This document shows, piece after piece, positions 17,132 through 26,112 of a stretch of DNA of 64,000 bases. The first letter of the stretch is position 1; the number at the start of each line of letters is the position of its first letter. A program made the translations under genes and the position numbers. The notes below the pieces were generated by a model, which made no database searches, had not been told where the DNA came from, and saw only the letters and a program-made list of their open reading frames with translations. The stretch comes from JAAZGD01 sp034003765 (GTDB lineage: Bacteria > Bacillota > Clostridia > Peptostreptococcales > Anaerovoracaceae), in NCBI GenBank assembly GCA_034003765.1, contig JAVEXZ010000010.1:1-64000 (forward strand). The letters are read 5' to 3'.

Positions 17132-19084
17132 CTACCAGCCACCACCTCCGCCGCCACCCATGCCTCCACCGCCGAAGCCGCCGCCGCTTGAGAAACCACC
17201 ACCACCAGAACCGCCACCACTTTTGCTGCCATCACTTAGGGATGCTGATGGGATAACACTACTTTCCATTGCTCTTGTGGTATTCCTCATCATATCTGTA
17301 ACCAAGAGTGGTCCCAGCATGTTTCCGCTAATGTTGTTGGACTGCAACCATTCAGGTGGTTCCATGGAAATATCCTCAAAATTCTTTGCCCACTTATCGG
17401 TGAGGTCAAAAACATAGGCATAAGGAAGAATATGATAGAAGTAAGCGGGATCCTCTTCAACTAACTTATTTATTCTATCAACCTCTGCATTTTTAATGAA
17501 TTGTTTGAAGCCTAAGATCTTGCCCATCAATTCCACACCTTTATCTGTTCTCCTTTTCATCACTAGGGACAGTCCCAGAGTCAAGAAAAATCCTAGGAAT
17601 GAAAGGGCAATGGCCCAAACTGGCAGTTCATAAAAGAAGGCTGCTGCCCCCACAATTAAGACTTCAATTCCCACAAGTATTCCACCTACAAGATAAAGGA
17701 ATATCTTGGTCTTTCTTTTGCGGGCATCTCTCTTGTCATAGTTTTGAGAAATTATACCGTAGCCAATGACTAATATAACAATCCCTGGAATACCTAAAAG
17801 ACCATAAGCAGCATCACCATAGTATATAGATCCTAAACCCATAGTTAATAAAGGAATCATTACAAGCAATAATATGCTTAGTCCTCGTGCAAATATGGAG
17901 CTTTTTTTATAAATACGGTTTTCTTTGTTAAGAGTAAAATACCCTCTCAATTCTCCCTGGGCTGCGCTGAAATGGTTGTAAAATGTATCTTTTAGATCTG
18001 AAATCAATACGGATTCAATTTCATTTCCATCTTTGTCCAAGAAAAGCCCTTCATAGAAGGTCCTAAGATAAAGCTTGGAACCATCTGGAAGAGGCGATTT
18101 CTTATGTAAGATGAAGTCCTTTTTCTTTTCTCCTTGCTCAATGGATAAGTGTCCCTGATCTGCTAGGTAAATAACAAGACTAACCAAGTCCTTATCATCT
18201 ACTACACCGTCGACTATATAGCCTATTTCTGCAGGAGTAGTTCCTTCAGGGGCATAAAACTCAACAGTTTTAACCATACGGGGATCTCTCCCAAACCTAA
18301 TCCAAAGGTAGAATGCCAGCAAAGTAGCCATTATAATACCAATAACCAGGGCCCACAAAGCCCAATCTAATGTGGCCTCTCCTTTGAAATATCCCTCATC
18401 CATAACACTACGAAAGGTAACCCCTTGACCTTCTTCTAACTGGCTTCCATGATAGTAAAATGTTTGGTTATCGGAACTTGATTGAAAATCAGCTTTTTCA
18501 GTTGTTCCATAAAGACCACTAATAACTTCGACCCTATCTAGTTCTAAAGGGGCTGGAAACTCTATTGTTACATTCGCTTCATTAATAGGCATGTCCCATC
18601 CGTAGGGTATCAAGTTCCAATAAAAACTATCAAACTCAGGAATTCTGTCGTCTCTAAGTACACAACGGTAAGATATTTCATAAGTATGAAGACCTTCAAC
18701 GGTATAGTCGCCACTGCCGATTTGGATTACGTAAAAATCATAATCAGTGTACTCCTGAAAATTGTATCCTTCAACTTCGACCTTCTTAATTTTATTAGAA
18801 TATCTCTGCTGGTAGACCTTTCCTTCAAACTCACTTTCTGCAACGCCCCTAAAGTTTATGTTTCGATAAATACCGTGATGAGGCGTTAGATAATTAATGG
18901 TAATGGTTTCAGTGACCAGTATTGTGTTGTCTTCTTCTACCTGAATATGAACATCAAAACCCAAGGTCTCCATGGTTCCATCAGAGCCGTAGGCCACCGA
19001 AAAAGCCCCCAATGCCAAGCTAATAAGAAGGCTGAGGATGAAGGTTCGAATTACAGGGCTTCTATTAAAATGAAACATTAACAT
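17132..19084 (-). CDS. DUF2207-domain membrane protein with glycine-rich tail
   Basis: About 650 residues: an N-terminal signal or anchor segment (FILSLLISLALGAFSVAYG), an extracytoplasmic DUF2207 domain (ETITINYLTPHHGIYRNI), a membrane segment near residue 250 followed by FGRDPRMVKTVEFYAPEGTTPAEIGYIVDG, further membrane segments around 410-500, and a C-terminal GGGGFSSGGGFGGGG tail. This architecture regularly accompanies LemA; the function is unknown. The frame opens at a TTG at 19114, but the ATG at 19084 (or 19078) gives a better signal segment. It overlaps the end of lemA by about 20 bases, indicating coupling. Confidence 0.85.
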   Translation of the reverse strand: MLMFHFNRSPVIRTFILSLLISLALGAFSVAYGSDGTMETLGFDVHIQVEEDNTILVTETITINYLTPHHGIYRNINFRGVAESEFEGKVYQQRYSNKIKKVEVEGYNFQEYTDYDFYVIQIGSGDYTVEGLHTYEISYRCVLRDDRIPEFDSFYWNLIPYGWDMPINEANVTIEFPAPLELDRVEVISGLYGTTEKADFQSSSDNQTFYYHGSQLEEGQGVTFRSVMDEGYFKGEATLDWALWALVIGIIMATLLAFYLWIRFGRDPRMVKTVEFYAPEGTTPAEIGYIVDGVVDDKDLVSLVIYLADQGHLSIEQGEKKKDFILHKKSPLPDGSKLYLRTFYEGLFLDKDGNEIESVLISDLKDTFYNHFSAAQGELRGYFTLNKENRIYKKSSIFARGLSILLLVMIPLLTMGLGSIYYGDAAYGLLGIPGIVILVIGYGIISQNYDKRDARKRKTKIFLYLVGGILVGIEVLIVGAAAFFYELPVWAIALSFLGFFLTLGLSLVMKRRTDKGVELMGKILGFKQFIKNAEVDRINKLVEEDPAYFYHILPYAYVFDLTDKWAKNFEDISMEPPEWLQSNNISGNMLGPLLVTDMMRNTTRAMESSVIPSASLSDGSKSGGGSGGGGFSSGGGFGGGGMGGGGGGGW

Positions 19085-19619
19085 TCTGTCTTTCTGTTTC
19101 ACTTTCCAATTCAAACATGGGCTTACGTATGAAGTGGAATATCTTGGCTACTATATTTGATGGGAATTGCTCAGTCTTGGTATTATATTCTTTAACTGTA
19201 GCATTATAATATTTACGAGAGTTTGCAATGTCTTGTTCAACAACCTGTAATTGGGATTGTAAATCCAAGAAGCCAGCATTGGCTTTTAGGTCTGGATAAG
19301 CTTCCGCCAAAGCAAATAAGGATTTCAATGTACCTGTCAACACGTTTTCTGCTGCTAGCTTGTCTTCAATATTTGTTGCGCTTTGAGCAGCTGTTCTTGC
19401 AGCAACTACCTTTTCAAAAGTACCTTGCTCATGAGCAGCATAACCCTTTACAGTTTCAACCAAGTTAGGTATAAGGTCGTACCTCTTTTTCATGTAAACA
19501 TCCATAGTGGAAAAAGATTCTTCAACGATATTTCTAAGTTTTACAAATGAGTTGTAAGCACCTATTACAAAAATTGCAAGTAATCCGACGACGACTATTA
19601 GTCCAATTAAAATTTCCAT
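19065..19619 (-). CDS. lemA: LemA family protein
   Basis: A 184-residue protein with an N-terminal membrane anchor (ILIGLIVVVGLLAIFVIGAYN) and a helical bundle containing YNSFVKLRNIVEESFSTMDVYMKKRYDLIPNLVETVKGYAAHE, the hallmark of the family. The start at 19619 is chosen because AGGAGG lies 8 bases before it; the ATG two codons upstream is too close to that site. LemA proteins are membrane-anchored with an extracytoplasmic bundle, and the molecular role is not settled. First gene of a probable operon with the DUF2207 protein and the small membrane protein. Confidence 0.93.
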   Translation of the reverse strand: MEILIGLIVVVGLLAIFVIGAYNSFVKLRNIVEESFSTMDVYMKKRYDLIPNLVETVKGYAAHEQGTFEKVVAARTAAQSATNIEDKLAAENVLTGTLKSLFALAEAYPDLKANAGFLDLQSQLQVVEQDIANSRKYYNATVKEYNTKTEQFPSNIVAKIFHFIRKPMFELESETERQNVNVSF

Positions 19620-19645
19620 CTTCATATCCTCCTAATAATTAATTG

Positions 19646-20317
19646 CTACGAGTGGGGAATTTCCCATTTAATCATGGGTCCCACTTCTTCTAAAAAATTG
19701 TTGGCCTTTGAAAAATATTTACCTCCAAAAAACCCTCTATATGCGGACAAGGGGCTAGGATGAGCCCCTGTAAGAAGAAGGTGCCTTGAGTTTGTTACCA
19801 GCCTCCCCTTATTTTTTGCACCACCACCCCAAAGGATGAATACCATGGGATCCTCTCGCTGGTTGAGAAGATCAATAACATGATCTGTAAAAATTTCCCA
19901 TCCCTTATTGCGATGAGAATTAGCTTCTCCTTTTCTTACAGTTAGAACTGCATTTAGGAGGAGGACTCCATTTTGGGCCCATGATTCCAAACACCCATGT
20001 TCTGGAGCCTGGATGCCTAGGTCATCTCTCAGCTCTTTGAAAATATTAACTAGGGAGGGAGGTTTTCTCACTCCCCTTTGAACTGAAAATGCAAGACCAT
20101 GAGCTTGGTTGGGTTCGTGATAGGGGTCCTGTCCAAGAATTACAACCCTAGTATCTTTATAAGAAGTATACTTAAATGCATTGAAAATACAATGCTGGTC
20201 CGGGTAAACTGGTCCTTTTTTATATTCTTCTATGAGAAATTCCCTTAGTTTTTGATAATATTCTCTTTTGAACTCATCTCTTAGAAGTTCATCCCAATCA
20301 TTTCTTATTTTAACCAT
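19646..20317 (-). CDS. ung: Uracil-DNA glycosylase, family 1
   Basis: Removes uracil from DNA, the first step of base excision repair of deaminated cytosine. 223 residues. VVILGQDPYHEPNQAHGLAFSV is the water-activating loop with the catalytic Asp; VLLLNAVLTVRKGEANSH and ILWGGGAKNKG follow, and LLTGAHPSPLSAYRGFFG is the DNA-intercalation motif with the catalytic His. No Shine-Dalgarno sequence precedes the ATG; instead TATAAT stands exactly 6 bases upstream, suggesting a leaderless transcript. Confidence 0.97.
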   Translation of the reverse strand: MVKIRNDWDELLRDEFKREYYQKLREFLIEEYKKGPVYPDQHCIFNAFKYTSYKDTRVVILGQDPYHEPNQAHGLAFSVQRGVRKPPSLVNIFKELRDDLGIQAPEHGCLESWAQNGVLLLNAVLTVRKGEANSHRNKGWEIFTDHVIDLLNQREDPMVFILWGGGAKNKGRLVTNSRHLLLTGAHPSPLSAYRGFFGGKYFSKANNFLEEVGPMIKWEIPHS

Positions 20318-20323
20318 ACATGT

Positions 20324-20352
20324 ATTATAATCATTCTAGAGGTAAAACACAA
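20324..20352 (-). promoter_or_regulatory. Promoter predicted to give a leaderless ung mRNA
   Basis: On the minus strand TTGTGT (20352-20347), 17-base spacer, TATAAT (20329-20324), then ACATGT and the ung ATG at 20317. The expected transcription start coincides with the A of the start codon. Confidence 0.65.
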
Positions 20353-20449
20353 TAAGAAGTCTCTTCTTAAAAGGGATGTTCAAAATCATCAAAATATAGT
20401 AAAATGAACTGGTTAAAGCAACCATTACTAACTAAGGGAGGAAATTGTT

Positions 20450-20713
20450 ATGAGAGCAGTAATAACTGTTATCGGACGAGATATGGTGGGAATATTAGCA
20501 AGAGTAAGTACTGCATGTGCTGATGCTAATGCCAATGTAATCGAGGTAACTCAATCTGTAATGCAAGAATTTTTTGCTATGATTATGCTTATAGATATTT
20601 CTCTATTGAATTGCGAAATAGAGGAACTAAAAAATGAACTTTCGGAAAAATGCCCCGATATGAAGATCCATGTCATGCACGAAAATATATTTAATTCCAT
20701 GCACAGGATTTAG
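20450..20713 (+). CDS. ACT-domain protein, UPF0237 type
   Basis: An 87-residue protein made of one ACT domain (AVITVIGRDMVGILARVSTACADANANVIEVTQSVMQEFFAMIMLIDIS). ACT domains bind small ligands, often amino acids, and act as regulatory modules. Single-ACT UPF0237 proteins are usually encoded just before a DUF711 gene, as here (14-base gap), so the two products probably work together. A GGGAGG ribosome site lies 8 bases before the ATG. The ligand is unknown. Confidence 0.92.
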   Translation: MRAVITVIGRDMVGILARVSTACADANANVIEVTQSVMQEFFAMIMLIDISLLNCEIEELKNELSEKCPDMKIHVMHENIFNSMHRI

Positions 20714-20727
20714 GAGGAGACCCAATT

Positions 20728-22086
20728 ATGTTGAATATGACTGATATCATGGAAACAATAACCATGATAGAGGAAGAATGCCTTGATATAAGAACTATTA
20801 CCATGGGGATTTCCCTTTTAGATTGTGCAGATGAGAGTATTGATAGGTCTTGTGAGAAAATATACAAAAAAATCCATTCTTATGCTAAGGACCTTGTGCA
20901 AGTTGGAGAGTCTATAGAAAAAAAGTACGGTATCCCCATTGTAAACAAGAGAATTTCAGTTACTCCCATAGCCATGCTAGTAGCAGCTTCCGGTGGAGAC
21001 CCAGTTAAATACGCTAAAACTCTGGATAGAGTTGCCAAGGATGTAGGAGTGAATTTTATTGGTGGCTATTCTGCTTTGGTCCACAAGGGTTTTTCTCCTG
21101 GTGATAGAGAACTTATTAACTCCATTCCACAAGCCCTTGCAGAAACAGAATTTGTATGTTCTTCAGTAAATATTGGAACAACAAAAGCTGGTATCAATAT
21201 GGATGCTGTAAAAATAATGGGCCAAGTTATTAGAGAGGCTGCAGAAAAAACCCGAGACAAACAGTGTGTGGGTGCCGCAAAACTGGTGATCTTCTGTAAT
21301 GCTCCTGAAGATAACCCCTTTATGGCTGGAGCCTTTCATGGTCCAGGAGAACCTGATAGTGTTATAAATGTTGGCGTTTCTGGGCCTGGTGTTGTGAGGG
21401 CTGCCTTGGCAAAGATGCCAAAGGATGCCCCCCTTGATGAAATAGCAGATACAATTAAAAAAACTGCCTTTAAGATAACCCGTATGGGCCAACTAGTTGG
21501 TATAGAAGCTTCACAACAGTTAGGAGTTCCCTTTGGAATAATCGATTTATCTCTAGCACCTACTCCTGCCATAGGAGATTCCGTTGCTCATATTTTGGAA
21601 GAGATGGGTTTGGAAACCTGCGGTGGTTGGGGAACTACAGCTGCCCTTGCCTTATTAAATGATGCAGTAAAAAAAGGAGGAGTTATGGCTTCTTCCCACG
21701 TTGGGGGACTTTCTGGAGCCTTTATCCCTGTAACTGAGGATGCTGGTATGATTGATGCCGCCAGAAAGGGCGTCCTAACAATTGAAAAATTAGAATCCAT
21801 GACTGCAGTATGCTCTGTTGGATTAGATATGATTGTAATACCTGGAGACACTCCAGCTGAAATAATATCAGGTATTATAGCTGATGAAGCTGCCATTGGT
21901 ATGGTTAATAACAAGACCACTGCAGTTAGAGTTATCCCAGCCATTGGCCTTGAGGAAGGAGAAGAACTAGACTTTGGAGGCCTGTTAGGTAAAGGGCCCA
22001 TTATGAAGGTTAACCCTTCTTCCCCATCAATTCTTATTAACCGTGGTGGAAGAATACCAGCCCCACTACAAAGCCTTAAAAACTAG
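20728..22086 (+). CDS. DUF711/UPF0210 (PFL) family protein
   Basis: A 452-residue cytoplasmic protein of the UPF0210 (DUF711) family, structurally related to pyruvate formate-lyase/ribonucleotide reductase barrels but without a proven reaction. Recognisable stretches are RTITMGISLLDCADES, ISVTPIAMLVAASGG, NVGVSGPGVVRAAL, IIDLSLAPTPAIGDSVAHILEEMGLE and CSVGLDMIVIPGDTPAE. GGAGGAGA precedes the ATG. Likely an operon with the ACT protein, ending at the terminator at 22167-22214. Confidence 0.9.
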   Translation: MLNMTDIMETITMIEEECLDIRTITMGISLLDCADESIDRSCEKIYKKIHSYAKDLVQVGESIEKKYGIPIVNKRISVTPIAMLVAASGGDPVKYAKTLDRVAKDVGVNFIGGYSALVHKGFSPGDRELINSIPQALAETEFVCSSVNIGTTKAGINMDAVKIMGQVIREAAEKTRDKQCVGAAKLVIFCNAPEDNPFMAGAFHGPGEPDSVINVGVSGPGVVRAALAKMPKDAPLDEIADTIKKTAFKITRMGQLVGIEASQQLGVPFGIIDLSLAPTPAIGDSVAHILEEMGLETCGGWGTTAALALLNDAVKKGGVMASSHVGGLSGAFIPVTEDAGMIDAARKGVLTIEKLESMTAVCSVGLDMIVIPGDTPAEIISGIIADEAAIGMVNNKTTAVRVIPAIGLEEGEELDFGGLLGKGPIMKVNPSSPSILINRGGRIPAPLQSLKN

Positions 22087-22166
22087 GAAAAATACAAGAT
22101 TAAAGGTTTGAAATTAAAAAGCCGGAAGCTATTAGGTCAAAAAAATATAATATTAAATCTAAAATA

Positions 22167-22214
22167 CCCCTTCTAGGCTAGGTTAAAGGCTAACCTTGAA
22201 AGGGGCATTATTTT
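22167..22214 (+). terminator. Intrinsic terminator of the ACT-DUF711 operon
   Basis: The outer arms CCCCTT and AAGGGG enclose inner arms GGTT and AACC, followed by ATTATTTTT. It lies about 80 bases after the DUF711 stop and separates it from the opposing DUF6506-type gene. Confidence 0.75.
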
Positions 22215-22234
22215 TCGCGCAAATCTTAAATAAA

Positions 22235-22537
22235 CTACATGAATTTCGTATCTCCTGAAGCTCCGTCAAAGCCTGGGTGGTTATCAAACCTTACAACACC
22301 AACTTGAAGTCTTCCCTTGACAGCTTCTGTAACCATTGCATGACCCAAGTTTCCAAAACCGCCGCAAAGTTCAATCATAATTACCCCTTCATCTGCAAGC
22401 TTTACAGCTTCTTCGCAAGCCATTTTATAGTCCTTTACTCCAACAAATATCATAAGGCCTGGGCCTAAATCCATTTCTTCTCTTCTAGGTTCAGTGATAG
22501 AAGCACTTACAAATAAAAAACACACTTTTCTTTTCAT
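22235..22537 (-). CDS. Small conserved protein, DUF6506-like
   Basis: About 100 residues, starting KRKVCFLFVSASITEPRREEMD and containing MACEEAVKLADEGVIMIELCGGFGNLGHAMVTEAVKGRLQVGVVRFDNHPGFDG. It resembles the small family annotated DUF6506, whose function is unknown. The alternating strand/helix pattern suggests a compact alpha/beta fold. The frame extends upstream to 22633, but the ATG pair at 22540/22537 follows AAAGGAAG, and 22537 has the better spacing. It has no evident operon partner. Confidence 0.65.
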   Translation of the reverse strand: MKRKVCFLFVSASITEPRREEMDLGPGLMIFVGVKDYKMACEEAVKLADEGVIMIELCGGFGNLGHAMVTEAVKGRLQVGVVRFDNHPGFDGASGDTKFM

Positions 22538-22671
22538 CATAAACTTCCTTTCAAATCTTGCTAAAGGAGTATATCCCTTTTCCAGTAATAATTTTGTCTG
22601 AACCAAATTATTGAGCACATCCATTATCGGCAAATGAGTCTATAAACTATACATAAATTAATATGTCTAGT

Positions 22672-23373
22672 CTACATAAATAAACATAAGCCAATTGGGA
22701 TAAAGACTGCTGGCATTAAGTTCATAATTTTAATTTTAGTTATTCCTAGCATGTTGAAAGCTATAGCCAAAATTAAAAGTGAACCCACACAAGTCATTTC
22801 TCCAATCATATAATCTGTAAGGTATGGAGCTGCAAATCCCGCTATAGCAACAATTGTTCCTTGATATACCACCACAGGAAAAGAAGCAAAAAGAACTCCA
22901 GCACCTAAGGTTGCAGCGAAAATAACGGAAGTGATCCCATCCATGGCTGACTTCATAAATAACATTTCATAGTCACTTGCCAGGCCAGCTTGCAAGGACC
23001 CAACAATTGCCATAGCCCCAACACAAAAGAGCAGTGTTGCTGTAACAAAGCCTTCCGAAAAAGAGGGTTTTATAACAGTCTCCTTTTTCTCCTGGTTCTT
23101 CTTTTGCATTTTGTTGCCAATTTTATCTGCAATATTATTTAGCCTCTCATCTAGCCTTAGGGCATGTCCAAGGATAGCTCCAATAAGCATGGATAATATT
23201 GTTATCATTGTGTTCTCACCTTCAAAGGCACCTGAGATACCAATGTAAATAACACAAAGTGCCATCCCCTTCATTATTAGGGAACCCATTTCTTCTGGTA
23301 TCCCCTTTTTAATAAGAAGGCCTATGGTCCCCCCAATAATTATTGCTGCCCCATTTATTAATACTGCTATCAT
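22672..23373 (-). CDS. DUF554 family membrane protein
   Basis: A 233-residue protein with about seven hydrophobic segments, opening IAVLINGAAIIIGGTIGLLIKKGIPEEM and containing LGHALRLDERLNNIADKI and TVIFAATLGAGVLFASFPVVVYQGTI. These fit the DUF554 (YdfK/YqgA) family of putative membrane transporters with no proven substrate. It is a single gene between two same-direction genes, with about 50 bases to the TspO-like gene. Confidence 0.85.
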   Translation of the reverse strand: MIAVLINGAAIIIGGTIGLLIKKGIPEEMGSLIMKGMALCVIYIGISGAFEGENTMITILSMLIGAILGHALRLDERLNNIADKIGNKMQKKNQEKKETVIKPSFSEGFVTATLLFCVGAMAIVGSLQAGLASDYEMLFMKSAMDGITSVIFAATLGAGVLFASFPVVVYQGTIVAIAGFAAPYLTDYMIGEMTCVGSLLILAIAFNMLGITKIKIMNLMPAVFIPIGLCLFM

Positions 23374-23426
23374 ATCTTTACACTATTCCCTTTTCTTTTG
23401 TATTTTCTGTGCTTAGATCATCAATC

Positions 23427-24227
23427 CTAAGCTATGGAACTCTTCTTTGCATAACAACTTAAAAGCACGGCAACAATAAAAATACCTATACAGATTCCAG
23501 CTGTTATAACAACGGGGAAGTATGCCATAGCAAAACCATCTTCAGAAATGTGTTTTAGAAGAATCCCCCCATATGACCATATTAGGACAAGCCCATAAGC
23601 TATATCTCGCCTTAACTTAATTGTAGCAAACCCAATGCCTGCTCCAACCAGAAGTATTATAACAGTCCAAATTACCTCTGATATTCCAAACCCTTTCCAA
23701 CCTAGGTCTACCAAAAGAGTTGTGGCATTTGCGATTGTTGCAACCGTCACCCAGCCGAAATAAACACTAAATGGTAGCCTAATAAAGAACTTTTCTTTGT
23801 TTGTTAGGCTTTCCTTATCAATCAGCAGGTTTATTCTAATTAGTAAAACAAGCATTCCTGCTATAAGTAGAAGGCATATTCCTATAAGATTGTAATGCCA
23901 AGCAAATATCCATAGGGTGTTAAGCAATGAACTCAGAATAAAGAAAGGGGATATCCTTTCCATTAAAGAAGTGGCAGAAACATTATTTGACTTTTGAAAT
24001 AAACCAAATTGATAGATTGTGTAAAGGGCTAATAAGATATAAATAACCCCCCATATAATAAAGGTTAAGCCTGCTGGGGCAAATAGATTGAAATATGAAT
24101 CGGATATCTGTCCAGTGTTTTGACCATTTATGGGTAGGGAATTAGCCAAAACATTTACAGTAACCATCAATATAAAGGAAAGTGCCACCAAAATTTTTGT
24201 TACTGTCTTTACTCCACTGTTATTCAT
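23427..24227 (-). CDS. TspO/MBR-like tryptophan-rich sensory family membrane protein
   Basis: About 266 residues with around eight hydrophobic segments. VNVLANSLPINGQNTGQISDSYFNLFAPAGLTFIIWG is typical of the long TspO-related group annotated as tryptophan-rich sensory protein. TspO proper is about 160 residues and binds porphyrins or cholesterol; this larger group has no proven ligand. The start is set at 24227 because GGAGAGGAG precedes it by about 8 bases; the frame itself opens at 24254 and overlaps the uvsE stop. Confidence 0.75.
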   Translation of the reverse strand: MNNSGVKTVTKILVALSFILMVTVNVLANSLPINGQNTGQISDSYFNLFAPAGLTFIIWGVIYILLALYTIYQFGLFQKSNNVSATSLMERISPFFILSSLLNTLWIFAWHYNLIGICLLLIAGMLVLLIRINLLIDKESLTNKEKFFIRLPFSVYFGWVTVATIANATTLLVDLGWKGFGISEVIWTVIILLVGAGIGFATIKLRRDIAYGLVLIWSYGGILLKHISEDGFAMAYFPVVITAGICIGIFIVAVLLSCYAKKSSIA

Positions 24228-24250
24228 TTTTACATCTCCTCTCCGCTTAA

Positions 24251-25507
24251 TCATATAAGAAAAAAATAAGAATTACTTAAATAAGTTGCCTCATACTTAA
24301 GAGCTAGTCGATATAACTTTTTTTTCATAAAAGAAATAGCTACTTTTCCATTCTTAAAGTCTTCCATCCACTTTGTCATAGAAAGCTTTTCTTTTTCAGA
24401 AGCCTTGTCTTTAAAGTAACCCCACACATGTTGAAGGGCATTGATTTGGGTGCCAATATTTCCCTCTGTAGCCATACCACTATCTATTAGTTGATAAAAG
24501 TCCTGAACTGGGTAATTGTTCTTGTCTTTTAACAAGTTACGTATCTCTTGATATATTACTGGAGAATGTTCAAGAACATTGTATTTATAGAGTGCCCATT
24601 CCTCTTCTAGAACGCCTATCTTGCCATCTACTGAGATCCCATTTATGCACTTTACTGCTGATAGGTTTTTGTCCTTAACTTCTAGCATAATATCTGGTTG
24701 AGGAACAAGTAGACCATTATAAAAAACAAGAAATTCTTCTAGATTAATGGTTTCTGAATGAGCACCCTGACGCTTTTGTTGGTTTTCTTGGGAATAATGA
24801 ATCTTTTGATTGCCATCCTTACTTCCCCAGCTTTCACCTGCTTTTAGAATCCAATAATTTTCTGATTTTTCTTCTTTAGGGGGGTTTACCCTATGATGAA
24901 GGTTATCAAATACCACTGGGATACCGAGTTCTTCTCCTAAACTAAGAACCTCCTCTATATTATAAATTCTATCATCATTTTCAATTACCAGTCTAGCTTT
25001 TACCAAGTCAGGCAATTTCTCATAGTTTTGAGAAAACCTTTCTATGGCTAAGGGCTTGTCTCCATAAGCTCCTCCAATATGAAGAATTATCTTGTGGCTA
25101 CTATTGGTTGATAAGTTGCTTAGAACCTTTTCGTGGTATATTAAATCATCCACAGCTCTTTCAACGACTTCAGGTCGGGGAGAATTTATCACAGTGTATT
25201 GACCGGGATGCATTGAAACCCGAAAATTTGAGGTTTCTATTAATATGCCTAATTTTTCCCACTTCTCTCTGAAATCAAAGGTCCAGTCCAGAGTATTCAC
25301 CTGGCTGCTTCCAAATGGAATTAGGTCCGAACTTATTCTGAATAATTGAATACCCTTCTTTTTATTATACTCTAGCAAATTATATAGGGCTTCCAAGTTT
25401 GAGCCAATAATCTCATGGAGATTCTCAGGGCTTGCATTCTTTTGTATACAGCTTCTAAAGGAAGTATTGGGAATTCCAATCCCTAAGCAGGCATAGCCTA
25501 TACTCAT
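24251..25507 (-). CDS. uvsE: UV damage endonuclease fused to a DUF1722-like domain
   Basis: UvsE nicks DNA 5' of UV photoproducts and opens an alternative excision repair route. MSIGYACLGIGIPNTSFRSC, RISSDLIPFGSS, FRVSMHPGQYTVINSPR, RLVIENDDRIYNIEEVL and VVFDNLHHRVNPP contain the His/Glu/Asp metal ligands of its TIM barrel. The chain is about 418 residues. From roughly residue 320, NALQHVWGYFKDKASEKEKLSM and the YLSNSYFF end look like PF08349 (DUF1722/YbgA). The ATG at 25507 has GGAG 6 bases before it; an ATG at 25519 is preceded by TATAAC plus 6 bases and could start a leaderless form. Confidence 0.9.
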   Translation of the reverse strand: MSIGYACLGIGIPNTSFRSCIQKNASPENLHEIIGSNLEALYNLLEYNKKKGIQLFRISSDLIPFGSSQVNTLDWTFDFREKWEKLGILIETSNFRVSMHPGQYTVINSPRPEVVERAVDDLIYHEKVLSNLSTNSSHKIILHIGGAYGDKPLAIERFSQNYEKLPDLVKARLVIENDDRIYNIEEVLSLGEELGIPVVFDNLHHRVNPPKEEKSENYWILKAGESWGSKDGNQKIHYSQENQQKRQGAHSETINLEEFLVFYNGLLVPQPDIMLEVKDKNLSAVKCINGISVDGKIGVLEEEWALYKYNVLEHSPVIYQEIRNLLKDKNNYPVQDFYQLIDSGMATEGNIGTQINALQHVWGYFKDKASEKEKLSMTKWMEDFKNGKVAISFMKKKLYRLALKYEATYLSNSYFFLI

Positions 25508-25592
25508 AGTTTTCTCCATTATCTAGTTATAGTTTTTTATAAATAGGTTTTTATCCTATTGTAAATAAATTCTTCTAAAATCGGATTTAATC

Positions 25593-25973
25593 CTACATTG
25601 GTTCGATACTCATAAGCATCCATTGGTCCTGATTGTAAATAACATATCCAAATTTTACAGGACTATTATCTTCAAGTCCTAAACTGTCAAATTTTTCCAT
25701 TAGCTCGGGTGAAAATCTGAATGCTCTTGTTGCCATATCCTCAGTAGCTCCCGAAATAATTATCTCTACAGAGTTATTATCAATTTGACCAACATATGTC
25801 CCTGTGCCTATCAATATCTCTTCCTGATTTTCTTGTGGAGAATGGTCTGGACCCCCATTTGGAACAACTATATCTGGTACGGAATTATCTACTCCACCAT
25901 TGAAGCACCCCGCTAATCCAAATATTGCAACTAATACTATAAGTATTATAGTAAAAATTCTAGTTTTTTTCAT
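25593..25973 (-). CDS. Small predicted lipoprotein
   Basis: About 126 residues. A lipoprotein signal (RIFTIILIVLVAIFGLAGCF) has lipobox LAGC, so the mature protein should be anchored outside the membrane by Cys at about residue 22. The remainder has a Pro/Asn/Gly-rich linker followed by a small domain (GTYVGQIDNNSVEIII...FGYVIYNQDQWMLMSIE), possibly a beta-barrel. No family is recognised. The ATG at 25973 is preceded by TGGAGGG; the frame opens 6 codons earlier. Confidence 0.75.
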   Translation of the reverse strand: MKKTRIFTIILIVLVAIFGLAGCFNGGVDNSVPDIVVPNGGPDHSPQENQEEILIGTGTYVGQIDNNSVEIIISGATEDMATRAFRFSPELMEKFDSLGLEDNSPVKFGYVIYNQDQWMLMSIEPM

Positions 25974-26027
25974 TTTTAACCCTCCATTCACACTTCTCGT
26001 CTTTTTTCATCATTTGTAATATCCGCT

Positions 26028-26061
26028 AATAGCTAGTGGTGATAGTTCACCACTAGCTATT
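26028..26061. repeat. Perfect 15-bp inverted repeat with 4-base loop
   Basis: Arms AATAGCTAGTGGTGA and TCACCACTAGCTATT around TAGT. It lies between the stop of the 4-hydroxybutyryl-CoA dehydratase-like gene (26113) and the lipoprotein gene. It may end transcription of the former, but no T-run follows on either strand. Confidence 0.8.
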
Positions 26062-26112
26062 ATTCTATCATTAATTACCAGCTTACATATGAATATAATG
26101 GTTTTTTACTGT

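Noticed and set aside
17064..17417. Proline-rich protein on the plus strand
   Set aside because: It is the antisense of the glycine-rich tail of the DUF2207 protein and has no ribosome site.
21588..22001. Long minus-strand frame inside the DUF711 gene
   Set aside because: It is a shadow of a well-supported conserved gene and has no independent evidence.
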